A stretch of DNA of 64,000 nt, taken from contig NZ_CP093379.1 of the NCBI RefSeq assembly GCF_022655595.1, positions 165,001-229,000 on the forward strand. Direction: 5' to 3'. The position numbers were made by a program, and so were the translations under genes. The DNA comes from Ignatzschineria rhizosphaerae (GTDB lineage: Bacteria > Pseudomonadota > Gammaproteobacteria > Cardiobacteriales > Wohlfahrtiimonadaceae). The notes under the pieces were generated by a model that saw nothing but the letters and a program-made list of their open reading frames with translations, searched no databases and was not told where the DNA came from. Below, one piece after another: positions 22,901 to 29,982 of the stretch. The number at the start of each line of letters is the position of its first letter. Position 1 is the first letter of the stretch.

Positions 22901-22991
22901 GTGGATTGAGGATGAAGATCATATTGTATTAAAGGCTTCTAATTCTATGGGGTTTAAAAAAATTATTGATTATTTTATGGAAAATAAATGA
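19908..22991 (+). CDS. Fusion protein: novel N-domain, alpha/alpha-toroid-like domain and MurF-like ligase
   Basis: This is a 1,027-residue cytoplasmic protein with no signal or membrane segment. Residues ~1-200 are not recognised. Residues ~215-560 look like an alpha/alpha-toroid (repeating helical pattern, [20 protein letters not shown], a [11 protein letters not shown] stretch). Residues ~600-1027 are a complete MurF-type Mur ligase. They comprise a UDP-sugar-domain remnant (GHILVARG...IICE), a P-loop [10 protein letters not shown] (~677-685), [21 protein letters not shown] (position of the carbamylated Lys in Mur ligases), YDDTYNANP (~897) and LGDMKELG. Mur ligases form ATP-driven amide bonds. 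The gene lies 26 bp after the HlyD gene and overlaps the glycosyltransferase start by ATGA, so a role in modifying the adhesin is likely by context only. This is not the housekeeping murF, which lacks the first 600 residues. Confidence 0.82.
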   Translation: [1027 protein letters not shown]

Positions 22992-24523
22992 AATTTAAAA
23001 AGGTTTATTTTCTTAATCAAGATTTAGGGGTTCAACATACGGGGATTGAGAGCTCGGCACTTTTAAGATATCGTCTATTTGCAAATCAGTTGAATATTCA
23101 ACCTGTATTTATTACGGCGAAATACCGTAGTCAATTATCGACGGAGATTAAAATATTAAAACAACAGGCAAAATTACCTAGCGAAGCTACTGTTATAAAT
23201 ATTTATGATTTTTATCAGCAGTTATTGCCGCTTAAAGATGCTGAAATCTCCCTTTATAATGGGGAGGTTATCGTTTCATTAATAGGAAATCATTACCAAA
23301 ATTATTTAGATATTGATGGAAATGTGAGGGGCAGAGCTTTTTATAATCAGTCGAATCAACGATTACACTATATTGTTCATTTTTTTAAAGGAACTACATG
23401 GCGCCGGGATTATTATCATGAAAGTGGGCGTTTAAGTTGTACGCATCTTTTAGATACTAAAGGGCAGAAAGTTTTACAGGAAATCTTCTATCGATCGGAT
23501 CATACGGTTTGCATCATTAAAAACTATTTTTATGATGAAAGTGGGGATAGATCGGGGCTGAAGATTCAAGTTTTTGATGCAAAAGGTATCGCTTTTGTGA
23601 CGGATCAGGAAGCCTCTTTTATTGAATATTTTTTAACGCAATATTTATCTGAAAAAGATGATTTAAGTATTTTAATAGTTGATAAAAATCGTGTCTTTTA
23701 TGAGCCGGCAATCTCTGCTAGAAATCAGTTAGGTAGAAGTAGAGTGAAAGTTATTACTGCGATTCATAACTTGCATGCCGTGAATTATCACAAGAAAGAG
23801 ACTAGTCGAATTAATATCAATTATGTCTCTGTATTTAAAGATTTAACACAGCCAGATGCAGTAATTGTTCAGACAAATATCCAGAGGAACGATATTATCG
23901 CGCGATTTGGCAATACTCAAAATGTCTATGCAATCCCTCATAGTTATGAATGCCAATGGGAAATTGATCAAAAAAAATGCGATCAAAAACCTTATAAGGC
24001 AGTGTATTTTGCGCGTTATAACCATGATAAGAAACATGAGTTAGCGATAGATGCATTTGCAAAGGTTGTTGAAAAACTGCCGCAAGCGCAATTTCATTGT
24101 TATGGTTCAGGTTCACGTTTTAAGGAATTACAACAATTAGTGCAACACTTGAAGCTTGAGAACAATATTTTTCTTCATGGATGGTGCGATAGTGTTTCTG
24201 AGCAGTATGAGTCTGCGGCATTATCGATTATTTCTAGCGAATCTGAATCATTTTCCCTAACGATTGCTGAAAGTCTGGCGCACGGATGTCCTGTTATTGG
24301 TTTTGATGTTCCCTATGGGCCTAAAGAATTAGTACACTCTGGAGAAAATGGTTATTTAGTGCCCTATAAGGATACTGTGGCAATGGCAGAATGTATCTTA
24401 AAAGTGATGTTGGACTCATCATTACAGAGAACACTTTCTGAGAATGCAAAGGCTAGTGCAAAGAGATATTCTGAAATAGAAGTAAAAAAACTATGGCGGC
24501 AAGTTTTTGATGAGATGATTTGA
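22988..24523 (+). CDS. GT4 glycosyltransferase, TarM/GtfA/SdgA-SdgB-like, probable SD-adhesin glycosyltransferase
   Basis: This is a 511-residue cytoplasmic enzyme. The N-terminal half has the layout of TarM, GtfA and SdgA/SdgB: a nucleotide-free Rossmann start interrupted by a beta-rich insertion of ~110 residues (about 75-190, with FYNQSNQRLHYIVHFF- and YYHESGRLSCTHLLDTKG-like strands). The C-terminal half is a GT4 donor domain with VYFARYNHDKKHELAIDAF, LHGWCDSV and an E-x7-E motif (ESFSLTIAE) followed by GCPVIGFDVPYGP. In staphylococci SdgA/SdgB transfer GlcNAc to serines of SD repeats. This gene is the last of an operon encoding an SD adhesin, so the same job is the leading inference. The start overlaps the upstream stop (ATGA), implying translational coupling. 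Confidence 0.85.
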   Translation: MKFKKVYFLNQDLGVQHTGIESSALLRYRLFANQLNIQPVFITAKYRSQLSTEIKILKQQAKLPSEATVINIYDFYQQLLPLKDAEISLYNGEVIVSLIGNHYQNYLDIDGNVRGRAFYNQSNQRLHYIVHFFKGTTWRRDYYHESGRLSCTHLLDTKGQKVLQEIFYRSDHTVCIIKNYFYDESGDRSGLKIQVFDAKGIAFVTDQEASFIEYFLTQYLSEKDDLSILIVDKNRVFYEPAISARNQLGRSRVKVITAIHNLHAVNYHKKETSRININYVSVFKDLTQPDAVIVQTNIQRNDIIARFGNTQNVYAIPHSYECQWEIDQKKCDQKPYKAVYFARYNHDKKHELAIDAFAKVVEKLPQAQFHCYGSGSRFKELQQLVQHLKLENNIFLHGWCDSVSEQYESAALSIISSESESFSLTIAESLAHGCPVIGFDVPYGPKELVHSGENGYLVPYKDTVAMAECILKVMLDSSLQRTLSENAKASAKRYSEIEVKKLWRQVFDEMI

Positions 24524-24590
24524 TGGACTTATTGTTCTTCTTAATAGAAGAGAAACTTAATATAACCTGTTCAATCTACTGTCGATTTAA

Positions 24591-24627
24591 AAGCCATCGA
24601 TATTTGAAGATGTCGATGGCTTTTTTG
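24591..24627 (+). terminator. Rho-independent terminator closing the adhesin locus
   Basis: A stem AAGCCATCGA/TCGATGGCTT is followed by a run of six to seven Ts. It lies about 70 bp past the glycosyltransferase stop and just before the convergent deaminase-like gene. Confidence 0.9.
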
Positions 24628-24637
24628 TAAATCATTT

Positions 24638-25744
24638 TTAATGATTATTAAGTTGATAGGGTGTATGGAAAGCATTATCAAATTGAGGTTCTTCTATTAA
24701 CTGTGCTCGAAGTGTATCAAATTCTGTGAGCCATTCTTGTCGCCATTTTGCCTTGGTAGTCTCTGGTTGCCAAGCTGCATTAATTCCGTTGAGGATACAT
24801 TGACGAACACCATCTAGATCAAATCCAAAGTCCTTAATCATCGATTGATAACATTTTTGCCCATTTGTATCATGCATGTGCCAATCATCAGTTGCGGGGA
24901 TGATTATCATGCCGGCTTTTGCCATTTGGCGAATAGGATGATTTATTTGCCATTCGCTATGATTTGGCCATTTTTTCATAAAGAAGGTATTGCTAGGAAC
25001 GACCGTAAAGGGAATTGCTTCTTTAGCGCATCTTGCCATAAGTTCAGCATTTTCTACAACAGTATAACCGTGATCAATGCGCTCAAGACCTATGAGATCA
25101 AGTCCTGTTTCAACATTGCGCCAGTGTAATCCAAACTCTGAACAATGACCTGTTAAGCGAAGATTATTTTGTGCTGCTAAACGATAAGCTTTCCAAAATT
25201 TTTCAATAGCCGCATTATCTTCACGATAATCAATACCGATACCAAGCACTCTAGGATGAGGGAAATTAATCATCCATGTCACCATTTCAACCGCTTCTTC
25301 CGGTGTCTTTTCACGATTAATGGAAGGAATTAAATAGGCAGAGATGTTCCAATCAATCTCAGCTTGCTCAAATACTTTTGCCAGTGCAAGGGTTACTTCT
25401 TGATAGGGGATTTCTGTGTCATTGGGGTTCCAAAAAAACTCCACATAACGGACGCCCGTATTTTTAGCATCTTCTAAAATTTCATAGGCAACACGCTCAT
25501 AATCTTCAGTAGCTCTTAAAAGAGGGTAGAGGAAGTTTAAGGCTGCGATACCGCCTTTCATAACCTCATTTTCGTGTGCAAAAGCACGATAGTATGATTT
25601 TGCATCCTTCTCCGTTAGTGGCTCATTATATTTTTTGGCTAAATCGAGCATTGTATTCATGCGAACACCGCCTAAAAGATGGTAGTGAAGCTCTACTTTA
25701 GGCATTTTTCGTAAAAATTCGGGAAGTGTTAACTGTCGTGTCAT
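24638..25744 (-). CDS. Adenosine deaminase-family metallohydrolase
   Basis: This 368-residue TIM-barrel amidohydrolase belongs to the adenosine/adenine/AMP deaminase family. The HxH zinc motif is LHYH (H20, H22). The catalytic segment reads GHCSE (~200) where classical adenosine deaminases have GHAGE. RIDHGYTV replaces the usual RIGHG, and TDDWHMH (~284) replaces TDDP. The zinc ligands and catalytic Glu are kept, so the enzyme is probably active, but the changed second-shell residues leave the substrate open (adenosine, adenine or a modified purine). It is transcribed alone, convergent with the adhesin locus, and ends next to the terminator at 24591-24627. Confidence 0.83.
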   Translation of the reverse strand: MTRQLTLPEFLRKMPKVELHYHLLGGVRMNTMLDLAKKYNEPLTEKDAKSYYRAFAHENEVMKGGIAALNFLYPLLRATEDYERVAYEILEDAKNTGVRYVEFFWNPNDTEIPYQEVTLALAKVFEQAEIDWNISAYLIPSINREKTPEEAVEMVTWMINFPHPRVLGIGIDYREDNAAIEKFWKAYRLAAQNNLRLTGHCSEFGLHWRNVETGLDLIGLERIDHGYTVVENAELMARCAKEAIPFTVVPSNTFFMKKWPNHSEWQINHPIRQMAKAGMIIIPATDDWHMHDTNGQKCYQSMIKDFGFDLDGVRQCILNGINAAWQPETTKAKWRQEWLTEFDTLRAQLIEEPQFDNAFHTPYQLNNH

Positions 25745-25968
25745 AAATCTATCTCATGAAAATCTTTAAAGAATCGTTCACATATTATAGAGATTATGCG
25801 TAATTTTATCAGGAGTTTTTATGGTTGATAGCTATGTAAAAAAGAGAGTATTATCGCTAAAATATTTTATCTTTAGATAAAGAGCACAATAAAGTGATTG
25901 ATGGTCATTTATAAAAGTACCGAGCTTATCTGGGATCTTTAAATGATAACGTGTAGGATTTTATCGCG

Positions 25969-26808
25969 TTGTTTACAGTATTAGGAGAAAATACTGTTAT
26001 GAATATCCATCGAAAAACAAAATTAACGCCGTTTCATCGAGAAGAGATTTGGCGATTACATCATCAAGAAAAATTTACCGTAACCTATCTAGCTGAGCGT
26101 TTTATGGTAAGCAGACCTACGATCTATAAAGTACTAAAACAAGGTAGATTGAACTTGTTTGTGCCATTAGCTAGTAAAAATGAACGTTATAGAACAATTA
26201 AGTATGGCATTAAACGTCTTGCAAAGATTGAAAAATCTATTGAAGAGAAACTTAAAAAGAGGGCTAAACGTTATAACAAAAACTATCCTGGCGAGATGGT
26301 CCATGTGGATACTAAACGGCTCCCTCTTTTAAAAGGGGATCTTAAAAATCGCACTAGAGAGTATTTATTTGTAGGAATTGATGATTTTTCAAGAGAACTT
26401 TATGCCGGTATTTATCCTGATAAATCACAGTTTAGTGCTGCTGAATTTCTTCGATGGGATCTGTTAGAACAGTGTCCCTATACTGTAGAATGCACCTATT
26501 CGGATATAATGGGCGTGAGTATAAAGGTACATCAGAACATGCCTTTGTCGAAATGTGTCTAACACATAAGATTAATCAAAAGTTTACAAAGCCAGCTTGC
26601 CCTCAAACGAATGGAAAAGCAGAAAGAGTCATTCGAACACTCATGGAAATGTGGCATAATCAGGAGGAGTTTATCAGTTCAGATGATCGGAAAAAGAAGC
26701 TAAAACGATTTTTGAACTATTACAACACAGTAAAACCTCATAAGGGTATTAATGGTTTAACGCCTTATGAAGTTTTAGAAAATTATTTTAACACTGAAGT
26801 GTAAACAA
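25969..26808 (+). mobile_element. IS481-like insertion sequence, degenerate
   Basis: About 840 bp. The ends carry the inverted repeat TTGTTTACA (25969-25977) and TGTAAACAA (26800-26808). The interior encodes an IS481-type DDE transposase broken by a frameshift. No clear target-site duplication flanks it, so either the ends are slightly misplaced or the copy is old. Confidence 0.8.
25999..26804 (+). pseudogene. Frameshifted IS481-family transposase
   Basis: The start is ATG at 25999 (an upstream TTG lies in the terminal repeat). An N-terminal helix-turn-helix (LAERFMVSRPTIYKVLKQG) precedes an integrase core. The first Asp is in MVHVDTKRL and the second in VGIDDFSREL. In the first frame the sequence degenerates after TYSD, while the second frame (up to 26804) continues NGREYKG...TNGKAERVIRTL with the third catalytic residue (Glu). 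Near 26505-26515 two extra bases (a duplicated AT/TA in GATATAATGG) would account for the shift, since GAT-AAT-GGG restores the expected SDNGREY reading. A programmed frameshift is less likely because no slippery run is present. The element is probably immobile. Confidence 0.82.
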
Positions 26809-26910
26809 CCCGCCGATTTCTAACAGATAACGATATAAAAATGGCGATGATCATTATCGGCTGCTATTTGAGGCTTGAGGCATTTATATGAAGAATAAGA
26901 ACAGAAGAAT

Positions 26911-26943
26911 GAAAAAGGCATCATGATTGTAATGCCTTTTTAC
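26911..26943. terminator. Bidirectional hairpin terminator
   Basis: AAAAAGGCAT and ATGCCTTTTT form a 10-bp stem around TCATGATTGTA-like loop sequence, with A and T runs at both ends. It can end the minus-strand Dabb gene. Confidence 0.75.
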
Positions 26944-26965
26944 TGGTTCTGAAGTAATTAAGAGC

Positions 26966-27286
26966 TTATAGAAGTGTAGTACCGTAATCAAAAGCTAAAA
27001 ATGAGTCTGGCCCATTAGGATCTAGCATTGATCGGAGTTCACCTCCGACTTTTACATGTTCTGGGTGCATTAAATACTCATCTCGCTCTTTTTCATTCTC
27101 AAATTCCATATAAAAAGCATAATCAAATCCTTTATGACGATCAGCCGATCCATTATATTTCCCATAATCAAAAGATTTCATGGTGGGAAGGATTGCCTCT
27201 AAGGCTCCGATTTTGTTAAAAATCTCCTGAATTTGTTCTTTACGAATATTTTTTTTAAATCTAACTAAAACGATGTGTTTAATCAT
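26966..27286 (-). CDS. Dabb-family (stress-responsive alpha/beta barrel) protein
   Basis: This 106-residue protein matches the dimeric alpha/beta barrel (Dabb) fold. It has the usual opening IKHIVLVRFKK, a central FDYAFYMEFENEKERDEYLMHPEHVKV stretch and a short end FLAFDYGT. Members are small dimeric proteins of varied or unknown role, some of them enzymes and some stress-induced. No catalytic claim is possible here. It is a single-gene unit ending in the hairpin at 26911-26943. Confidence 0.83.
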   Translation of the reverse strand: MIKHIVLVRFKKNIRKEQIQEIFNKIGALEAILPTMKSFDYGKYNGSADRHKGFDYAFYMEFENEKERDEYLMHPEHVKVGGELRSMLDPNGPDSFLAFDYGTTLL

Positions 27287-27346
27287 GACAAGCCTAAGGA
27301 TAAATAGTAAGGAAGTAACTTATATAAATTTATATAAATATTGATT

Positions 27347-27601
27347 TTATGACTCTTCGTCGACTTCTTGATCTACATTTGTTGTAGATTCTTCTATTAG
27401 TGGAGCTTCCTCATCAATAGGTAATATTTCTTCTTGATCCTCAGTTGCTACAACTTCAGTTTCTTTAGGAGCCTCTATAATCATATCTTCAGGTTTTACA
27501 ACTTGCGGTAAATTAAATTTAGGCTGTTCTTCTAAAGGATGTAATTTAGCACAAGCAGTTAATGCTAAGACTGAAAATAAGAGAGTTGTTATGAGTTTCA
27601 T
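27347..27601 (-). CDS. Small acidic putative lipoprotein
   Basis: This 84-residue protein runs from the ATG at 27601. An upstream in-frame GTG adds six residues but breaks the signal peptide logic. Lys3 and a hydrophobic core lead to lipobox LTAC, so it is probably a lipid-anchored envelope protein. The mature part is low-complexity and strongly acidic (Glu/Asp/Pro-rich, ending DQEVDEES) and probably disordered. I do not recognise a family. It is monocistronic as far as I can see. Confidence 0.65.
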   Translation of the reverse strand: MKLITTLLFSVLALTACAKLHPLEEQPKFNLPQVVKPEDMIIEAPKETEVVATEDQEEILPIDEEAPLIEESTTNVDQEVDEES

Positions 27602-27797
27602 GCAATTACTTCGCCCCACGCCATCATGAATTTATATATTTTACTAAATTATCATGCGTTATATAACGCTTAATAATAGTAACATTTTAATTGTCATAAT
27701 AATTGATAGGGAAAAAAATACTAGACTATTTTTTTAGTCCTTAAGTAGATTATATGATTTTTTAGGATTTCACCTCGTTTTCGTGAGGAGAAGCCAA

Positions 27798-28118
27798 TTA
27801 AGCAACTTTTTTCTTTAGGAGTACAATAGGGGCATGTGCAATTGTACTTTGCTTCTCATAGATTCGCTGTCTACTCATAATGAGGTTTTGAGCTCTATAA
27901 AGTGCCTCTGTAAGGATCTGCATCTCTTTACGACGCCAAAATGGAATGCGAGAGAGCTTTGATTCAGCTAGAAAAATATGTTCTTGGATTTTCTCAGGTG
28001 TTTCTGCACTGTACTCGTTAGCAATAGATTGTACTTTATTAAAGCGGTTATCACTTTTAATACGGCGATTTTCCTGACGACGGCTAATTGACGTTAAAAT
28101 ATTAAATAAATTTTTCAT
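27798..28118 (-). CDS. Small basic hypothetical protein
   Basis: This 106-residue, Arg/Lys-rich, helical, cytoplasmic protein has no signal or membrane segment. GGAAGGAAAACACT before the ATG is a very good ribosome-binding site, which supports a real gene. I do not recognise the family. The region upstream (28204-28221) contains a perfect palindromic ATGTAAT-type element resembling sequence in front of the S24 regulator gene about 0.9 kb away, so it may be under control of that repressor. Confidence 0.6.
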   Translation of the reverse strand: MKNLFNILTSISRRQENRRIKSDNRFNKVQSIANEYSAETPEKIQEHIFLAESKLSRIPFWRRKEMQILTEALYRAQNLIMSRQRIYEKQSTIAHAPIVLLKKKVA

Positions 28119-28203
28119 AGTGTTTTCCTTCCTATAAAGCTTCTACTAAATTTCGAATAAGGGGTCTTTTTAGAATCATATTTAAAACTGCGATAGTTCT
28201 TTG

Positions 28204-28221
28204 ATGTAATTTATATTACAT
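28204..28221. promoter_or_regulatory. Candidate operator palindrome upstream of the small basic protein
   Basis: ATGTAATTTATATTACAT is a perfect inverted repeat around a TTAT/ATAA centre. A related ATGTAAATTATATAAATGTA stretch (29099-29118) precedes the S24/XRE regulator gene. A shared repressor is an inference. Confidence 0.4.
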
Positions 28222-28304
28222 ATTTGCAATTTTAATTGCAATGCAAAATTGTAATTATTGTTATATTTTTGAACAGTTTTATTGAGAAAGTTTTTTTAAA
28301 GGGC

Positions 28305-28332
28305 AAAAAAACACCGCTAAATAGCGGTGTTG
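28305..28332 (-). terminator. Terminator of the S24 regulator gene
   Basis: On the minus strand ACACCGCT-ATTT-AGCGGTGT is followed by seven Ts. It lies about 80 bp after the regulator stop. Confidence 0.85.
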
Positions 28333-28411
28333 GAGAGAAATTAGTCAAAATGTTTATTTTGATGTTTTTTGCATTATTTTTAATAAAGAAGAGCGAAGTA
28401 AGGAGTTGGGC

Positions 28412-29068
28412 TTAAAAAATATCGACCCATTTGCCAATAACAACGCCATTAATCGAAGCATCTCCTTCAATTTCTATTGGCTTATCTCCCCAGTTTGGGT
28501 TTAGTGGAATAATATATTTTCTCCCATCTGGTTCAATCACAAGTTGTTTAAATGTAGCGCTATTACTTCCTTCTAACGATACAATGACGCAAGATTTGTT
28601 TTCAGGTAGTTTCGCAGGATCGACAAAAATGATATCACCATCTTCAAAAGAGGGATTCCCATTAGGGTTTTGCATGCTAATGCCAGAAACTGTTAATGCG
28701 TAAGTCCCTTTACTATGGGGCGCTGGGCATGGAACCCATTTAATTAAGTCATCGGCTGATGAAACCTCGGCATCACTAAAGTTACCAGCGGCGACCCAAG
28801 AGATCACAGGAACCATTCCCTTCATATCCATGGGATTAGCAACAAAATCTGCTTGTTCTGTTTGTTCTAAATACATATTGGGCATGTCGGCAAGTTCTTC
28901 GATAGATCTTGCTTTTCTCTCACCAAATACACGACGGCCGTTAATCAGTGCGGAAAGCTCACCTTGATTCATACCCGTTTTTTCAATGAATGCGGCTTGC
29001 TTTCCACCGTAATACTCATCGATCCAAGCTTTTAAATTCTCGGCTCTAATTCTTGTTGCTTCTTTCAT
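28412..29068 (-). CDS. XRE/S24 (LexA-CI-like) transcriptional repressor
   Basis: This 218-residue phage-repressor-type regulator has an N-terminal helix-turn-helix (~20-60: KQAAFIEKTGMNQGELSALINGRRVFGERKARSIEE). The C-terminal S24 peptidase-like domain has the catalytic pair Ser131 (SGISMQ) and Lys174 (ATFKQL). An Ala94-Gly95 bond lies in the right place for self-cleavage (WVAAGNF). Such repressors are inactivated through RecA-stimulated autocleavage, so SOS control is expected. No prophage genes are adjacent, so it is either a domesticated repressor or the remnant of an element. GAGGTAATGTGAT gives a good ribosome-binding site. The repeats at 29099-29118 are candidate autoregulatory operators. 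Confidence 0.88.
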   Translation of the reverse strand: MKEATRIRAENLKAWIDEYYGGKQAAFIEKTGMNQGELSALINGRRVFGERKARSIEELADMPNMYLEQTEQADFVANPMDMKGMVPVISWVAAGNFSDAEVSSADDLIKWVPCPAPHSKGTYALTVSGISMQNPNGNPSFEDGDIIFVDPAKLPENKSCVIVSLEGSNSATFKQLVIEPDGRKYIIPLNPNWGDKPIEIEGDASINGVVIGKWVDIF

Positions 29069-29093
29069 ATCACATTACCTCGCTATTTTGCTT

Positions 29094-29118
29094 TATAAAT
29101 GTAAATTATATAAATGTA
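29094..29118. promoter_or_regulatory. Candidate operator direct repeats upstream of the S24 regulator
   Basis: TATAAATGTA occurs at 29094-29103 and again at 29109-29118, in the 230-bp gap between the divergent regulator and acyltransferase genes. Confidence 0.35.
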
Positions 29119-29295
29119 TTGGTCAACCCATTGCATAAATATAATGTTTTAGGAGCTGAAATCGAGGGCGTTTTGTTTCTCCCAAGAAAATATTTTTTTA
29201 AGATATAATTTAATTTTTATTTTATATGAATAGTTTATTTAAATTTTTGTTATTTTTTATATGTTTAGAAAGTTAAATCGTGAGGAATAAAATCA

Positions 29296-29886
29296 GTGGC
29301 AGAAAACAGAGAAGTAAGACTTGATAATAAATCCGTTATTGAAAGAAAAGGGGAAAATTGTCATACAGTATTTGGGAAGAATGTAAGATTGATTAATGCC
29401 AGAATTGTTATGGCGCAAGATTCGGAATTGATTGTTGGAGATAATGTGATTCTGAGAGGATATATCGCTATTTCATCAGGGTGTAAAATTATTATTGGGG
29501 ATAGAACAAAATGTAATTATCCTGTACATATAGTTGTTTCTGAAAAAACAACATTACATATTGGTTGTGATTGTTTATTTTCAGATATGAGTTTGTACAC
29601 ATCAGATACACATTCTATTTTTTGTAGAAAAACAGGAGCGAAAATAAATGTTGCTAGTAATATATTTATTGGAGATAGAGTTTGGCTTGGTAGAAAAACA
29701 TGGGTAATGAAAGGTTCACATATTGAGTCGGATGTAGTTGTTGCCGCAGGAGCTATGGTAACTGGATATATTTCATCCAATACTATTTGTGCAGGGGTTC
29801 CTGCTAGAGTCATTAAACAAGATATTTTGTGGTGTGATGAACGAGTGGATACTCTTCCTGAAAGAATGGAATCACAATTATTATAA
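29296..29886 (+). CDS. Hexapeptide-repeat acyltransferase
   Basis: This 196-residue protein has a left-handed beta-helix acyltransferase fold with repeating I/V-G-D hexapeptides (ELIVGDNVILRG, KIIIGDRTK, NIFIGDRVWLGRKTWVMKG). The LbetaH active-site-like SDTHSIF segment and the ending AGVPARVIKQ are typical of sugar O-acetyltransferases of the CysE/LacA/NodL superfamily. The acceptor is unknown; a surface polysaccharide is the usual role. The start is a GTG with TGAGGA nine bases upstream. It is unusually AT-rich, has no sugar-pathway neighbours, and sits between a repressor gene and a tRNA, so it may be a transferred gene. Confidence 0.85.
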   Translation: MAENREVRLDNKSVIERKGENCHTVFGKNVRLINARIVMAQDSELIVGDNVILRGYIAISSGCKIIIGDRTKCNYPVHIVVSEKTTLHIGCDCLFSDMSLYTSDTHSIFCRKTGAKINVASNIFIGDRVWLGRKTWVMKGSHIESDVVVAAGAMVTGYISSNTICAGVPARVIKQDILWCDERVDTLPERMESQLL

Positions 29887-29928
29887 GTATTATTGAAGGT
29901 ATTATCAGGCTAGTTTTTTAGCAATAAA

Positions 29929-29972
29929 AATGCGGTTCTTAGAGGTTTGATTAAACTCTAGTGAACCGCATT
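29929..29972 (+). terminator. Long hairpin after the acyltransferase gene
   Basis: AATGCGGTTC/GAACCGCATT arms with an inner AGAGGTTT/AAACTCT stem are followed only by TTAATCATT, so termination is less certain. Confidence 0.5.
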
Positions 29973-29982
29973 AATCATTAAA

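Noticed and set aside
25969-25998. Upstream TTG as the transposase start
   Set aside because: It lies in the terminal inverted repeat; ATG at 25999 gives the normal N-terminus.
28412-29068. Prophage
   Set aside because: Only an S24 repressor is present; no structural, lysis or integrase genes nearby.
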